Shown: piece by piece, positions 8,799 through 17,355 of the stretch
How the letters are laid out: every line of letters begins with the position of its first letter
Position numbering within the stretch: position 1 is the stretch's first letter
Assembly (NCBI GenBank): GCA_964532595.1
Contig: CAZHIQ010000016.1
Span: 8,927-72,926, forward strand
Length of the DNA stretch: 64,000 nt
Direction: 5' to 3'
Origin: Chryseosolibacter sp964532595
GTDB taxonomy: Bacteria > Bacteroidota > Bacteroidia > Cytophagales > Cyclobacteriaceae
The notes under the pieces: model-generated
The model's input: only the letters and a program-made list of their open reading frames with translations
Database searches by the model: none
What the model was told of the DNA's origin: nothing
Program-made: the position numbers and the translations under genes

Positions 8799-9989
8799 TC
8801 AATCTCCAATCGCCTGATTAATGTCTGTGATGATGTCGTCGATCTTTTCCAGACCTGCCGAGATGCGAATCAACCCGGGGCTGATACCCACAGCAGCGCG
8901 CTCGTCATCGCTGAGTTTCGAGTGCGTGGTTGATGCGGGGTGCACCGCAATGGTGCGGGTGTCGCCGAGGTTCGGAGAATGGGAAATCATCTTCAGAGAA
9001 TCGAGGAATCTTCTTCCTTGTTCAAGTCCTCCTTTTACTTCGAACGTCACCAGCCCGCCTCCATGGCGCATTTGCTTCTTGGCCAGCTCATGCTGAGGGT
9101 GCGAAGGCAGCATCGGATACCGCACCCGCTCTACCGCCGGATGCTTCTCCAGAAACTTTGCAATCGCAAGTGCGTTTTCACAATGACGTTCCATACGAAC
9201 GGCCAGCGTTTCAAGGCTCTTCGAAAGTACCCAGGCATTGAAGGGAGACAACGCAGGACCGGTATTCCGGGCGAAGAAGCGAACTTCCTTGATCAGATCG
9301 GCGCGTCCGAGTACGGCACCGCCCAAGACCCTCCCCTGACCATCCATAAACTTCGTTGCCGAGTGCGTCACCAGATGGGCGCCCCATCGGGCGGGACACT
9401 GCAGATAGGGAGTTGCAAAACAATTGTCAACGTTGAGGATGATATTATGCCGATCGGCCAGTTTTCCCAGCCATTCCAGGTCGATCAGGTCAAGTGCCGG
9501 GTTTGAGGGCGTCTCGACAAATATCATCCGTGTGTTGGGTTGGATCTTGGCTTCCCAACTCGCCGGATCATTGACGTCAGCATACGTATGGGTAATACCG
9601 AACCGCGGGAAGATGGTATTGAGAATCTGATGGGTTGATCCGAATACGGATCGGCTCGCCAGCACGTGATCACCCGACTTCAATAACGCAGCCATACTGC
9701 TGTACATCGCCGCCATTCCTGAAGCGGTCGCTACCCCATCTTCCGTGTGCTCAAGTTCGCACAGCTTTGCGATGAATTCATTTGTGTTGGGATTGGAGTA
9801 CCGGCTGTAAATGTTGCCCGGAATTTCGTCGGCAAACATGGCTCGCGCCTGTTCCGCTGTTTCGAAAACAAAGCTTGACGTAAGATAAACGGGGACGGAA
9901 TGTTCGCGGAAGGCTGAGCGATCGGCCTGCAGACGTACTGCCCGCGTTTCCGAATAGTCCCATCCTTCATTCAAAGAGTCGTCATTCAT
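8799..9989 (-). CDS. metZ: O-succinyl/acetylhomoserine sulfhydrylase (MetZ-type PLP enzyme)
   Basis: 396 residues from the ATG at 9989. It belongs to the Cys/Met metabolism PLP family: SVPVYLTSSFVFETAEQARAMF, YSRYSNPNT, ATASGMAAM, VETPSNP and NVDNCFATPYLQ. The PLP lysine is in HSATKFMDGQGRVLGG; the DGQGR sequence after the lysine is typical of MetZ rather than of MetB or MetC. The enzyme makes homocysteine directly from sulfide and an activated homoserine. A further ATG lies 63 bases upstream but would overlap the OsmC gene and adds residues not expected in the family. MetZ is favoured, and a cystathionine gamma-synthase is the alternative. Confidence 0.9.
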   Translation of the reverse strand: MNDDSLNEGWDYSETRAVRLQADRSAFREHSVPVYLTSSFVFETAEQARAMFADEIPGNIYSRYSNPNTNEFIAKLCELEHTEDGVATASGMAAMYSSMAALLKSGDHVLASRSVFGSTHQILNTIFPRFGITHTYADVNDPASWEAKIQPNTRMIFVETPSNPALDLIDLEWLGKLADRHNIILNVDNCFATPYLQCPARWGAHLVTHSATKFMDGQGRVLGGAVLGRADLIKEVRFFARNTGPALSPFNAWVLSKSLETLAVRMERHCENALAIAKFLEKHPAVERVRYPMLPSHPQHELAKKQMRHGGGLVTFEVKGGLEQGRRFLDSLKMISHSPNLGDTRTIAVHPASTTHSKLSDDERAAVGISPGLIRISAGLEKIDDIITDINQAIGD

Positions 9990-10023
9990 AGGTGTGTGGC
10001 AAAAAATTGAGTTGGCACCGGTA

Positions 10024-10458
10024 TCACTCGGCCGGCGCTGGGAAAATTTCAAAGCTATGGGTAATGGTGGCCCCCGCCTTCTCCAGGGTTAGAGACACCG
10101 AACAGTACTTCTCAATTGAAAGGTTGATAGCTCGCTCTACTTTGTCCGGGTCAAGGTTACCATAAAAACGATAGTGAGCATGTACTTTCTGATACAACGA
10201 CGGAACCGCTCCGGGCTCACGCTCTCCGGTTACAGTAATCTTAAGATCGCGAAGGTCCTGCCGCTGCTTCTTCAGGATGCCAATGACGTCGATCGCACTG
10301 CAGCCTCCCATTGCCGCCAGCAGCATTTGCATCGGGCGCATTCCCAGCTTCATTCCCCCTGCGTCAGGAGACGAATCAAGATGTACAATGTTACCGTCTT
10401 CGTTCTCCGCTGAGAAGTGGAAGCCGTCATTCAAACGATTGAGCTCTATCCGTATCAT
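10024..10458 (-). CDS. OsmC/Ohr-family protein
   Basis: 144 residues. The two redox cysteines of the OsmC family are present: MLLAAMGGCSAIDV (near residue 53) and SIEKYCSVS (near residue 118). Family members reduce organic hydroperoxides through a thiol pair or act in related stress roles. The sequence resembles the YhfA-like OsmC group (PDAGGMKLGMRPMQMLLAAMGGC) rather than Ohr. The gene overlaps the 3' end of the upstream symporter by 32 bases, which implies translational coupling. It lies 34 bases before the MetZ-type gene on the same strand. Confidence 0.9.
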   Translation of the reverse strand: MIRIELNRLNDGFHFSAENEDGNIVHLDSSPDAGGMKLGMRPMQMLLAAMGGCSAIDVIGILKKQRQDLRDLKITVTGEREPGAVPSLYQKVHAHYRFYGNLDPDKVERAINLSIEKYCSVSLTLEKAGATITHSFEIFPAPAE

Positions 10459-11839
10459 GTGTGTACTCCGTTCTTGTAGTTAATAAACTGCCGGCAACCA
10501 TGGCCGCGGTACTCATAAGCGTAGCGGGGATCAGCGAAGGCCACGGCGTCTCGTAAAATTCAAAGATAATCCATGTCACCATACCAAGCACCATTGCCGA
10601 AATGGCTCCGACACCATTTGCCCCTTTCCAGTACATTCCAAGCGTGAGCGGAATAAAGAGGGAGACGAGGCTCAGGATCGACGACTCTGCCACAAGTTCG
10701 TAGATATTGGAACGCATCAGCGCCATTCCACAGGCCAGAACGCTGAAGACCAACACAGACCCGCGTGTGACAGCGAGAAGCTGCGCATCGTTGAGCGATC
10801 CACGGGAGAGCGGTTTTACGATGTTTCCCGAAACGATCGAGGCAGGTGCAAGAATGGCGGAGCTGGTCGTACTCATAATGGCCGAGAGCAGACTTCCGAA
10901 AAACAACACCTGCAACGGAAGACTCATGTGGGTCAATACCATAGTAGGTAACGCCAACTGCGTATCATTCCCCATATCGCCCGGGTACAAATGGCGGACG
11001 CAGAGCGCGATGAACAAGGGAATCAGCGCGATTGTAAGATAGAGTCCGGCACCGACGTAGCACGACCATTCCGCTACCCGCGCCGACCGCGATGACATCG
11101 CTCGCTGAAATACATCCTGCGATGGAATCGAGCCGAGACCCAATACGGCCCATGCCGCGAGCCAGGCCATTACATCGTTAAAGTCACCGGAAGGCAGAAA
11201 ATGAAACGTATCCGGGGGGGCAGCCTCTATCACGTGAAAGACTCCTCCTGCCTCTCCCGCCAGCGCGATCGCCATGGCAAGCAATCCCGCAATAATGACC
11301 AACGTCTGAACAAAATCGGTAATGGTGATCGCCCACATCCCTCCGACATAAGTGTATGCCGTCACAACTCCCGAACTGATGACAATTCCCAACCACAAAT
11401 CAACACCGGCAACCACCTGAAGAATTAACCCCATGGCTACTAGTTGAGCGGCGATATAACCGACGTACGGAGGGGCGAGAAAGATACTGGCTATCAATTC
11501 GGTGGAACGACCGAAACGCACCCTGAAGAAGTCGCCCAATGTCAGCAGGTTCATGCGATAGAGCTTCCGGGCGAAGAACATACCGAAGAGCAACAGACAC
11601 AACGCTGCGCCGAACGGATCTTCGATAACGTAAAGCAAGCCTCCCTTTAGAAACTCGGACGAAGCACCGAAAACGGTTTCAGAACCAAACCACGTTGCAA
11701 ACAGCGCTGTAGATCCCAGCAATAGCGGGAGCCGCCTCCCGGCGAGCATATAGTCATCCGACGTTCTGACCTTGCGCGAGGCCCAGAATCCTACCAGTAC
11801 GGTGAGAATGAGGTAGAGGACAACGGCGATGAGTAGCAA
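10427..11839 (-). CDS. Sodium:solute symporter (SSS family)
   Basis: 470 residues with about 13 hydrophobic segments. Family landmarks are FWASRKVRTSDDYMLAGRRLPLLLGSTALFATWFGSETVFGASSEF at the N-terminus, GGMWAITITDFVQTLVII, and SIPSQDVFQRAMSSRSARVAEWS. SSS transporters use a sodium gradient to import sugars, amino acids, osmolytes or vitamins. The substrate cannot be read here. Its last codons overlap the start of the OsmC gene. The 113 bases upstream of its start show no recognisable promoter. Confidence 0.92.
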   Translation of the reverse strand: MLLIAVVLYLILTVLVGFWASRKVRTSDDYMLAGRRLPLLLGSTALFATWFGSETVFGASSEFLKGGLLYVIEDPFGAALCLLLFGMFFARKLYRMNLLTLGDFFRVRFGRSTELIASIFLAPPYVGYIAAQLVAMGLILQVVAGVDLWLGIVISSGVVTAYTYVGGMWAITITDFVQTLVIIAGLLAMAIALAGEAGGVFHVIEAAPPDTFHFLPSGDFNDVMAWLAAWAVLGLGSIPSQDVFQRAMSSRSARVAEWSCYVGAGLYLTIALIPLFIALCVRHLYPGDMGNDTQLALPTMVLTHMSLPLQVLFFGSLLSAIMSTTSSAILAPASIVSGNIVKPLSRGSLNDAQLLAVTRGSVLVFSVLACGMALMRSNIYELVAESSILSLVSLFIPLTLGMYWKGANGVGAISAMVLGMVTWIIFEFYETPWPSLIPATLMSTAAMVAGSLLTTRTEYTHDTDRAQSFE

Positions 11840-11952
11840 TGAATCGTCAGCTTGGGTTGCGGGCCCAAAGTAAACATAGAAGATGAATTAGGAAAAGCTT
11901 CCACGGAATTCTCCGGGAATATCAGCATCCCACCAGTCTTCCTACCCCACAC

Positions 11953-12123
11953 TCATGGGCGATGACTTATCGAGTCAGCATGAATGGAATCCGGCTCCAC
12001 GACCTCCTTCTTCGGGCGTTGTCCGGGAAAGGTGGTACGACTGCTGATATCATAGACGAGATAGAGCAGAACCAATGCAAACAGGAGAACGAAGAAGGCG
12101 AAGATTTTTTTCGAACGGCTCAT
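11953..12123 (-). CDS. Small single-span membrane protein (56 aa)
   Basis: The frame from the ATG at 12123 encodes MSRSKKIFAFFVLLFALVLL, a basic N-terminus and one transmembrane helix (about residues 6-24), then a short polar tail with PKKEVVEPDSIHADSI. It starts one base after the stop codon of the 1053-aa transporter fusion, so it is very likely translated from the same mRNA. I do not recognise a family. The tail would be periplasmic or cytoplasmic depending on topology; the positive N-terminus favours N-in, tail-out. It may be an accessory subunit of the transporter. The frame extends upstream to 12180 only as overlap with the transporter gene. Confidence 0.65.
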   Translation of the reverse strand: MSRSKKIFAFFVLLFALVLLYLVYDISSRTTFPGQRPKKEVVEPDSIHADSISHRP

Positions 12124-12124
12124 A

Positions 12125-15100
12125 TCAGATAAACTCGAGAATCTTGTCGGCCAACTGAACGTTGTCGGCCAGAAGTTCATAGAACTGGTCTTTGTTCAGC
12201 TTGAGAAGGACGACATCCGATTGAGCGATGAGAACATTGGTATTGACGAAACTCGCTACCCCCAGCATTTCACCAATGAATTGTCCCTCGTTGAATTGCG
12301 TCACAAAAGCGCCGCGTTGATAAAAGTCGATAGTACCCGACACGATAATGTAGAAGTAAGCGTTCGACTTCTCATCGAGCACCAGCGACTCACGGGTTTC
12401 CATCCGGATTTCCTCGCTGATGTCGGCGAGGTGCGAAAGGATCAATCCGGGAATATCTTCAAAGACGGAGATCTTCTGGAAGAACAGAACCTTTTCGAAG
12501 CGCGTCATGCGACGCGCGTGGATGATCAGTTCATCAAGTTCCCGACGCACACGATCCCCGAGACGGCGAACATGGTGACGGTATTCATCGGGGTTGATCT
12601 GGAACAATGCCCATGCGGAGACTTCGCTGATGAAACGATCGGGATTAAACAACTGAGCAATGAGATCGAGTTTGAAATCCTCGATACGCTGGATCCCGAT
12701 CTGAAAGATCACACAGGCTTTCGTCCAGCGATTTGACTGTGTAAAATCCCGGTTAATAATAAACTTGAGCACCAATTTCGAGTCAAACTTGACACGAGGA
12801 TAGAAATGATCGAGGCGGCTGATGCGATCAGCGTCCGAAAGATCGTCAAGCACGGGAATAACCTTTTGCTTCAACTGGTCTTCCAGGAAGACGTCGAGCA
12901 TTTCAATCGCATAGGTAATACTATCAGCCGTTCCACTGTCAATATTCTCCTTCACAAGCTGAATAGAACGGGTGTCATAAAGCATGGCGAGGAGCATATA
13001 GATGTGCTCGATATCGTTCAGGACCTCCCAGCGAAGACTTGTTTTGATCTGCTTGTTAAAGCCGTCGTCGCCGACTTCCTGGATAGCCGAGAGATTCCAG
13101 CGAATATCGGCGATATCCGCTTCAATAGCGTACCGAATGCGTACAGCCTGCAGTGGCCCGGCCTTGAATCCGCATTCGCCAAGGGACAGAAGGACCTGCG
13201 AAACAACAACTTTATTGGGGTAATCGATCTTGTTCCACAGCAGCTCCTTGGCACGCTGCCCTCCTATCCGTCCCATGATCTGCAGAATGCGAAGCATAAC
13301 CTGTGTATTCTGACCGCTCCGGTAGAAAGCTGTTTCGAGTGCGTGCAGCGACTCTTCGCCGATCACCACCAGGGTGTTCATGGTTTGATTAGCGTATATC
13401 GGGCTGCCAAGGTTCTCGACAAGTGCGAAGATTACTTCATGATTATAGCGTTTGGTGGCAGTCTTGATGGCGGTGAGCCTGACCTTCGGCTCCGTGTCGT
13501 TGAGAAGTTCCATCAGGAAGCCGATACCTACTTCGCGCGACGCGTGGAGCAACAACTCCGTCGCGTAGTGACGATCGTTGGGATTGGACGACTTGGCCAG
13601 CTTCTGGATACGCGCCTTTGTCACATCTCCTCCGCTGTTCAGAAGGTACTCGACCTCAAGTTTGCTGAGCAGGTTACGCGCTCCCTCGTTCGCTTTGCCA
13701 CGGTCAATCCGGATAACATACTGATCAGATACCGACAGACCCTTCAACTCGTTCATACGATCCTGCGCAAAATGACGGGTCACCTCGTCGTCGTTCTTCA
13801 TCATCAAATTGATCCAGTGAGGGACCTGTGTGGTATTGATCTTTTCAAGCAGCTTAAAGGAAAACACCACCTTCTCTGGCTGCGGCGAAGAGAGCATTCC
13901 CTCCAGTCGTTGGGTAATCTCACGAAAACCTTTCTCGAGTTTATCGGTCTTCTCCTCATCGGGTGCCTCAAGCTTTTGTCGGATCTTATTCCGATATCCC
14001 TGATAGAGTTTGTTGATAAGGAGGCAATACACCGCGATCAGGGCGATGATGAGGATACAAAGGTGCAAAACGCTAAACCCGGGGATATAAGCAAAGCCGA
14101 AGAGGAGAATACCGGCGAGGAAGCGCGCACTTTCGTTGACAAGCCCTTCCACCTTCGCCTGAATGTTGAACTTGTACCGGTTGTCGAGCGGAATAAAGAA
14201 CAGCTTGAATACCGGGTTCTCCAAAGCGTCGCGCAGGGTCCAGTTAAACAACCTGCTCAGAGCCACAAAGAGGAAGAGATAGACGAATCCCGGGGGTACG
14301 CTACCCCCTTCATAATTGATCAGGTAACCACTAACAACCGCTCCGACCGCAAAGACACCAACCACCATGGGAAGGATGAAGAGCGCAATCCGCAGTCCGT
14401 AGTTGGCAATAAGGCGGTTGTTGACAAATGTCTGCATGATGAGACTCAGGCCGTATACCGCTCCCGTGAAGAATGAGTTGAATTGTGTCAGTTCCAACTC
14501 GTTGGGGTATTGAATATGGGCGAGTTGTTGGAAAGCGTATTGCCCGAACATCAGCGTAACCATCGACACAATCAGGAAGACCCCCAGGGAGACGATATAG
14601 CGGTCGCCCACAAGACTCCTGATTGACGTGGCCTTCCGAACGAGCGGACCAAACTCAGCCGGGTCGTTCTTCGCCAGGGTGAACGACGACGAAATAGCCA
14701 GGAGAAGAATCGAGACAATAAAAATGCTTACGCAGCACAGCAGCAAATAGTCGGCGGTTTCGCCTACCCACTTCGAGGTAGTGGGAATAACGATGAGCGT
14801 CGCGACGATCGAGGCGATGAGTTGCCCTGTATCAATCCACCCGATGATTCGCTTCGACTGCCGGAAATTGAACAGTCGCCCGAATATTCCCCAGAAGCTA
14901 AGCAGCAGAACAGCGGTAATGGGACCGCTCATGCTGTATAGCGCAAAGATGTAAACGTTTTGTTCTTCACGACTACCCTTCTGAAAGAGCAGGTAGCACG
15001 ACAGCGTGAAGACCAGAATAAGCACAACACTGGCTAGTGCCAGAGTGGTAAACTTCACGCGGTTCTGGACGTAGGAAAATATCGCGGTGGAAAGTATTCC

Positions 15101-15286
15101 TAATCCCCCGGCAATAAGGAAGGCGCGGTCCAGTTGTTCGCCGAGGCGATTGAGGAAAAGCGAATCGACCGAAACCTGGTAGGTGGCGATGAAGACCCCC
15201 ATGAAGAAACCGGTGGCGAGCATCAGCCATATCTGCTTCTGCTCAACTGATTTCAACTTTAGAGCGCCTGTGAGACGGTTTGCCAT
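12125..15286 (-). CDS. NTT/MFS-like transporter fused to HEAT repeats and a cyclic-nucleotide-binding-like domain
   Basis: 1053 residues in three parts. Residues 1-445 hold about 12 transmembrane segments (QIWLMLATGFFMGVFIATYQ, FIVSMVTLMFGQYAFQQLAH) like ATP/ADP-translocase (NTT) or MFS proteins. Residues 460-900 are helical repeats of HEAT type (NDTEPKVRLTAIKTATKRY, ARELLW-like units). Residues 920-1053 resemble a cNMP-binding beta-roll (FFQKISVFEDIPGLILSHLADI, YFYIIVSGTIDFYQRG, FNEGQFIGEMLGVASF). In the last part the glycine-glutamate pair is present, but the arginine that contacts the cyclic phosphate is replaced (SFVNTNVLIA), so it may not bind cAMP. Substrate unknown. It heads a pair with the 56-aa membrane protein. 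The start at 15286 gives MANRLTGAL; a second ATG lies four codons upstream. Confidence 0.85.
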   Translation of the reverse strand: MANRLTGALKLKSVEQKQIWLMLATGFFMGVFIATYQVSVDSLFLNRLGEQLDRAFLIAGGLGILSTAIFSYVQNRVKFTTLALASVVLILVFTLSCYLLFQKGSREEQNVYIFALYSMSGPITAVLLLSFWGIFGRLFNFRQSKRIIGWIDTGQLIASIVATLIVIPTTSKWVGETADYLLLCCVSIFIVSILLLAISSSFTLAKNDPAEFGPLVRKATSIRSLVGDRYIVSLGVFLIVSMVTLMFGQYAFQQLAHIQYPNELELTQFNSFFTGAVYGLSLIMQTFVNNRLIANYGLRIALFILPMVVGVFAVGAVVSGYLINYEGGSVPPGFVYLFLFVALSRLFNWTLRDALENPVFKLFFIPLDNRYKFNIQAKVEGLVNESARFLAGILLFGFAYIPGFSVLHLCILIIALIAVYCLLINKLYQGYRNKIRQKLEAPDEEKTDKLEKGFREITQRLEGMLSSPQPEKVVFSFKLLEKINTTQVPHWINLMMKNDDEVTRHFAQDRMNELKGLSVSDQYVIRIDRGKANEGARNLLSKLEVEYLLNSGGDVTKARIQKLAKSSNPNDRHYATELLLHASREVGIGFLMELLNDTEPKVRLTAIKTATKRYNHEVIFALVENLGSPIYANQTMNTLVVIGEESLHALETAFYRSGQNTQVMLRILQIMGRIGGQRAKELLWNKIDYPNKVVVSQVLLSLGECGFKAGPLQAVRIRYAIEADIADIRWNLSAIQEVGDDGFNKQIKTSLRWEVLNDIEHIYMLLAMLYDTRSIQLVKENIDSGTADSITYAIEMLDVFLEDQLKQKVIPVLDDLSDADRISRLDHFYPRVKFDSKLVLKFIINRDFTQSNRWTKACVIFQIGIQRIEDFKLDLIAQLFNPDRFISEVSAWALFQINPDEYRHHVRRLGDRVRRELDELIIHARRMTRFEKVLFFQKISVFEDIPGLILSHLADISEEIRMETRESLVLDEKSNAYFYIIVSGTIDFYQRGAFVTQFNEGQFIGEMLGVASFVNTNVLIAQSDVVLLKLNKDQFYELLADNVQLADKILEFI

Positions 15287-15302
15287 AACCAATCTCAAAT
15301 AT

Positions 15303-15338
15303 AAAGAAAAAAGCCGCTCCGGTTTGACGCGGAGCGGC
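15303..15338 (-). terminator. Intrinsic terminator after the OmpH-like gene
   Basis: GCCGCTCCG (15313-15321) pairs with CGGAGCGGC (15330-15338) around an 8-nt loop. On the minus strand it is followed by a T-rich run (complement of 15303-15312). It separates the OmpH-like gene from the transporter fusion. Confidence 0.85.
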
Positions 15339-15361
15339 CATATTATTTTAGGTGCGAGCGC

Positions 15362-16039
15362 CTACTGCCCCGCCGTTGTGTCCGCTTTGGGCTCGATCTT
15401 CACATCGCTTTTTACCGATTTCCCGGCATCGCCTTTGGCAGACGAACCTGCCTTCTTCTCGCTTGCATAGATATCATTCAACCCTTCGAGTACTTCCTGG
15501 GTAATATCAAGTGCCCGGCCACCATAAAGCACATCGCTTGACGGGTCAAACTTCAACACGACGTTAATACCGCGCTCTTCGCTGTAGTCCTTCAGAAACG
15601 AAGTGATTTTCTCGTAGAGTGCCTGGGTGAGTTTTGCTTCATCCTGCATCAGTTGTTGCTGAAGCGTTTGTTGATAGAGTTGAAGATTCTGTTGTTTCTT
15701 ACCAAGATCTTCTTCAGCCGCCCGCGCCTGGCCAAGGGTCATGTTCGGCAGGTTGCGCTGATAGGCGTTGATTTCATTCCGGAGGCTTACGGTCCGGTTC
15801 TGAAGGTCCTGATCCATTTTCTTGGTCTTTGCCTCCAGTTCCGTGCGTTGTTCTTTCAGAAATTCATAATGCTGCAGCAGCGTATCCGTGTTGATGAAGG
15901 CAATGGTAGGCACAACGGAGGCCGTATCGGCTGAGGCAAACGTTTTGCCCGGCGTCTGCGGAGTTGAGAAATGCAAAAAGTAGAGAACCGCGACGGCAAC
16001 AAATAAAACCGCGTTGAGGATCAAAGACAGGTTTTTCAT
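15362..16039 (-). CDS. OmpH/Skp-like periplasmic chaperone
   Basis: 225 residues. A hydrophobic N-terminal segment (LILNAVLFVAVAVLYFLHF) acts as signal or anchor. It is followed by TIAFINTDTLLQHYEFLKEQ, the characteristic start of the Skp/OmpH fold, then a long coiled coil from about residue 60 to 150, rich in Q, E, K and L, and the closing strand GINVVLKFDPSSDVLYGGRALDITQEVLEGLND. Skp-like proteins hold unfolded outer-membrane proteins in the periplasm. The C-terminal 30 residues are a charged tail (KGDAGKSVKSDVKIEPKAD). It has its own terminator and is preceded by a hypothetical gene on the same strand. Confidence 0.92.
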   Translation of the reverse strand: MKNLSLILNAVLFVAVAVLYFLHFSTPQTPGKTFASADTASVVPTIAFINTDTLLQHYEFLKEQRTELEAKTKKMDQDLQNRTVSLRNEINAYQRNLPNMTLGQARAAEEDLGKKQQNLQLYQQTLQQQLMQDEAKLTQALYEKITSFLKDYSEERGINVVLKFDPSSDVLYGGRALDITQEVLEGLNDIYASEKKAGSSAKGDAGKSVKSDVKIEPKADTTAGQ

Positions 16040-16110
16040 TAGGTATAGATACGTTAGGGCAGCAAATATGCTCGTATTTTACCAGAAATCCAGCGACGGC
16101 GGCTGAAATG

Positions 16111-16656
16111 TTAGTCGGTAAAACTCTCGGTCTCGAACGAGTACAATCTGTCGTCAAGTTTGAGGTTGCCCTCATTGAAAGCGCGAATAAACTGCTCGAT
16201 CTCCTGTTGTGTGAGGCGCGGCCGATGCAGTCCGACGTCAAGGGCAATCCCGAAGTCGGCGTCGGTATCAATATCCACGTGCTCGCGAACTTTCACGGTA
16301 CCCTCTTCCTCGAGTTCCATAATGATTTCGGCCATGAACATTCCGATTTCCTCTTCGCGTTCGGAGGGCTCTTCCTCTTCGGAAGCAGCATCCATAACAC
16401 GGTGATAGTCGGGGAACTGTGCCGCCGCACGTCGTTCGGCAATCTCATGAAGCTCGCTCTCATGTTCCAGCCGAAGTGTGTACATGACGGTATCGTAAAC
16501 CACGTCCTTTCCCTCGAACTTCCCGAGGAAGTAGAAGTGACAATACTCATCGGACCGTTCATCCTCCTCATCTTCCACATACAGCATTCCGCCTGCTTCA
16601 ATACGCGCGCGATATTCCTCGATCGTCTGCGGGTCAAACCCTTTATTCTCAGTCAT
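16111..16656 (-). CDS. Acidic conserved hypothetical protein
   Basis: 181 residues, strongly acidic (runs such as YVEDEEDERSDEY and SEEEEPSEREEEIGMF). It has no signal peptide or membrane segment and is probably cytoplasmic. The pattern KDVVYDTVMYTLRLEHESELHEIAERRA looks helical with short strands. I recognise no domain. It starts 16 bases after the stop of the gamma carbonic anhydrase gene, so the two are probably co-transcribed. Function unknown. Confidence 0.8.
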   Translation of the reverse strand: MTENKGFDPQTIEEYRARIEAGGMLYVEDEEDERSDEYCHFYFLGKFEGKDVVYDTVMYTLRLEHESELHEIAERRAAAQFPDYHRVMDAASEEEEPSEREEEIGMFMAEIIMELEEEGTVKVREHVDIDTDADFGIALDVGLHRPRLTQQEIEQFIRAFNEGNLKLDDRLYSFETESFTD

Positions 16657-16672
16657 ATTACAGTTATATCAA

Positions 16673-17188
16673 TTACTCTTCTTTAAACCAGCCGGCGTAC
16701 ATCGGATAATTCCGCGCCGTGCGCTGAATTACCTCCTTCATGTCATCACCGATATCTTTAACTTTCTTCGCCGGCACCCCCGCATAAACACTCCCCGGCG
16801 GAACCTGTGTGCCCGGAAGGATAATTGCTCCCGCGGCGATTACCGAGTTGCTGCCGATAACCGCGTCGTCCATCACTACAGCGGCCATCCCTATCAATAC
16901 ATTGTCTTCTATCGTGCACCCGTGTACCACGGCATTATGCGCGATAGAAACATTGCGTCCAATAACCGTGCGCGATTTCTGATAAGTACCGTGAATAACC
17001 GCCCCATCCTGAATATTGGAATTGTCGCCAATCGTTATCGAATTTACGTCTCCGCGAACCACAGCGTTGAACCAGACCGTGCAATTGTCGCCCATGGTCA
17101 CCTCGCCCACCACTACCGCATTGTCCGCCAGAAAACAATCCCGTCCAAACTGCGGTTCAAAGCCTCTGACCTTTTTAATAATCGCCAT
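16673..17188 (-). CDS. Gamma carbonic anhydrase-like hexapeptide-repeat protein
   Basis: 171 residues from the ATG at 17188. It is a left-handed beta-helix built of hexapeptide repeats (VVVGEVTMGDNCTVWFNAVVRGD, ITIGDNSNIQDGAVIHG, TVIGRNVSIAHNAVVHG). The three zinc-ligand histidines of the gamma class are visible in GAVIHG, SIAHNAVVHG. The C-terminal amphipathic helix (DDMKEVIQRTARNYPMYAGWF) is also typical of the YrdA/PaaY/Cam group. The reaction may be CO2 hydration or an uncharacterised hydrolase activity, since many homologues lack proven carbonic anhydrase activity. The frame is open upstream to 17305, but those 39 residues lie outside the family fold. Confidence 0.92.
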   Translation of the reverse strand: MAIIKKVRGFEPQFGRDCFLADNAVVVGEVTMGDNCTVWFNAVVRGDVNSITIGDNSNIQDGAVIHGTYQKSRTVIGRNVSIAHNAVVHGCTIEDNVLIGMAAVVMDDAVIGSNSVIAAGAIILPGTQVPPGSVYAGVPAKKVKDIGDDMKEVIQRTARNYPMYAGWFKEE

Positions 17189-17329
17189 AGCCGTTTGTTT
17201 ATTTGAGTCCGAAAAACGCATCAAAGCTATCAAAAACCGCTTAGCCGCCCACCCAAGGGGAGCACGACTTCCGGAAAAAACTGCGCGCGGCAATTTTCCT
17301 GACAAGATGTCATTTTCTGGCTAAAATTG

Positions 17330-17337
17330 TATTTTTG
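17330..17337 (+). promoter_or_regulatory. Bacteroidota-type -7 element upstream of miaB
   Basis: TATTTTTG matches the TAnnTTTG consensus exactly and lies 19 bases before the miaB start. I see no good TTTG at the expected distance upstream, so the promoter is only half supported. Confidence 0.4.
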
Positions 17338-17355
17338 CGAGCTGAAAGATGAATT

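Noticed and set aside
12806..14476. 556-codon plus-strand open frame antisense to the transporter fusion
   Set aside because: It has no domain, signal or neighbour logic and lies wholly opposite a clear gene; long antisense frames are expected from the codon bias of moderately GC-rich genes.
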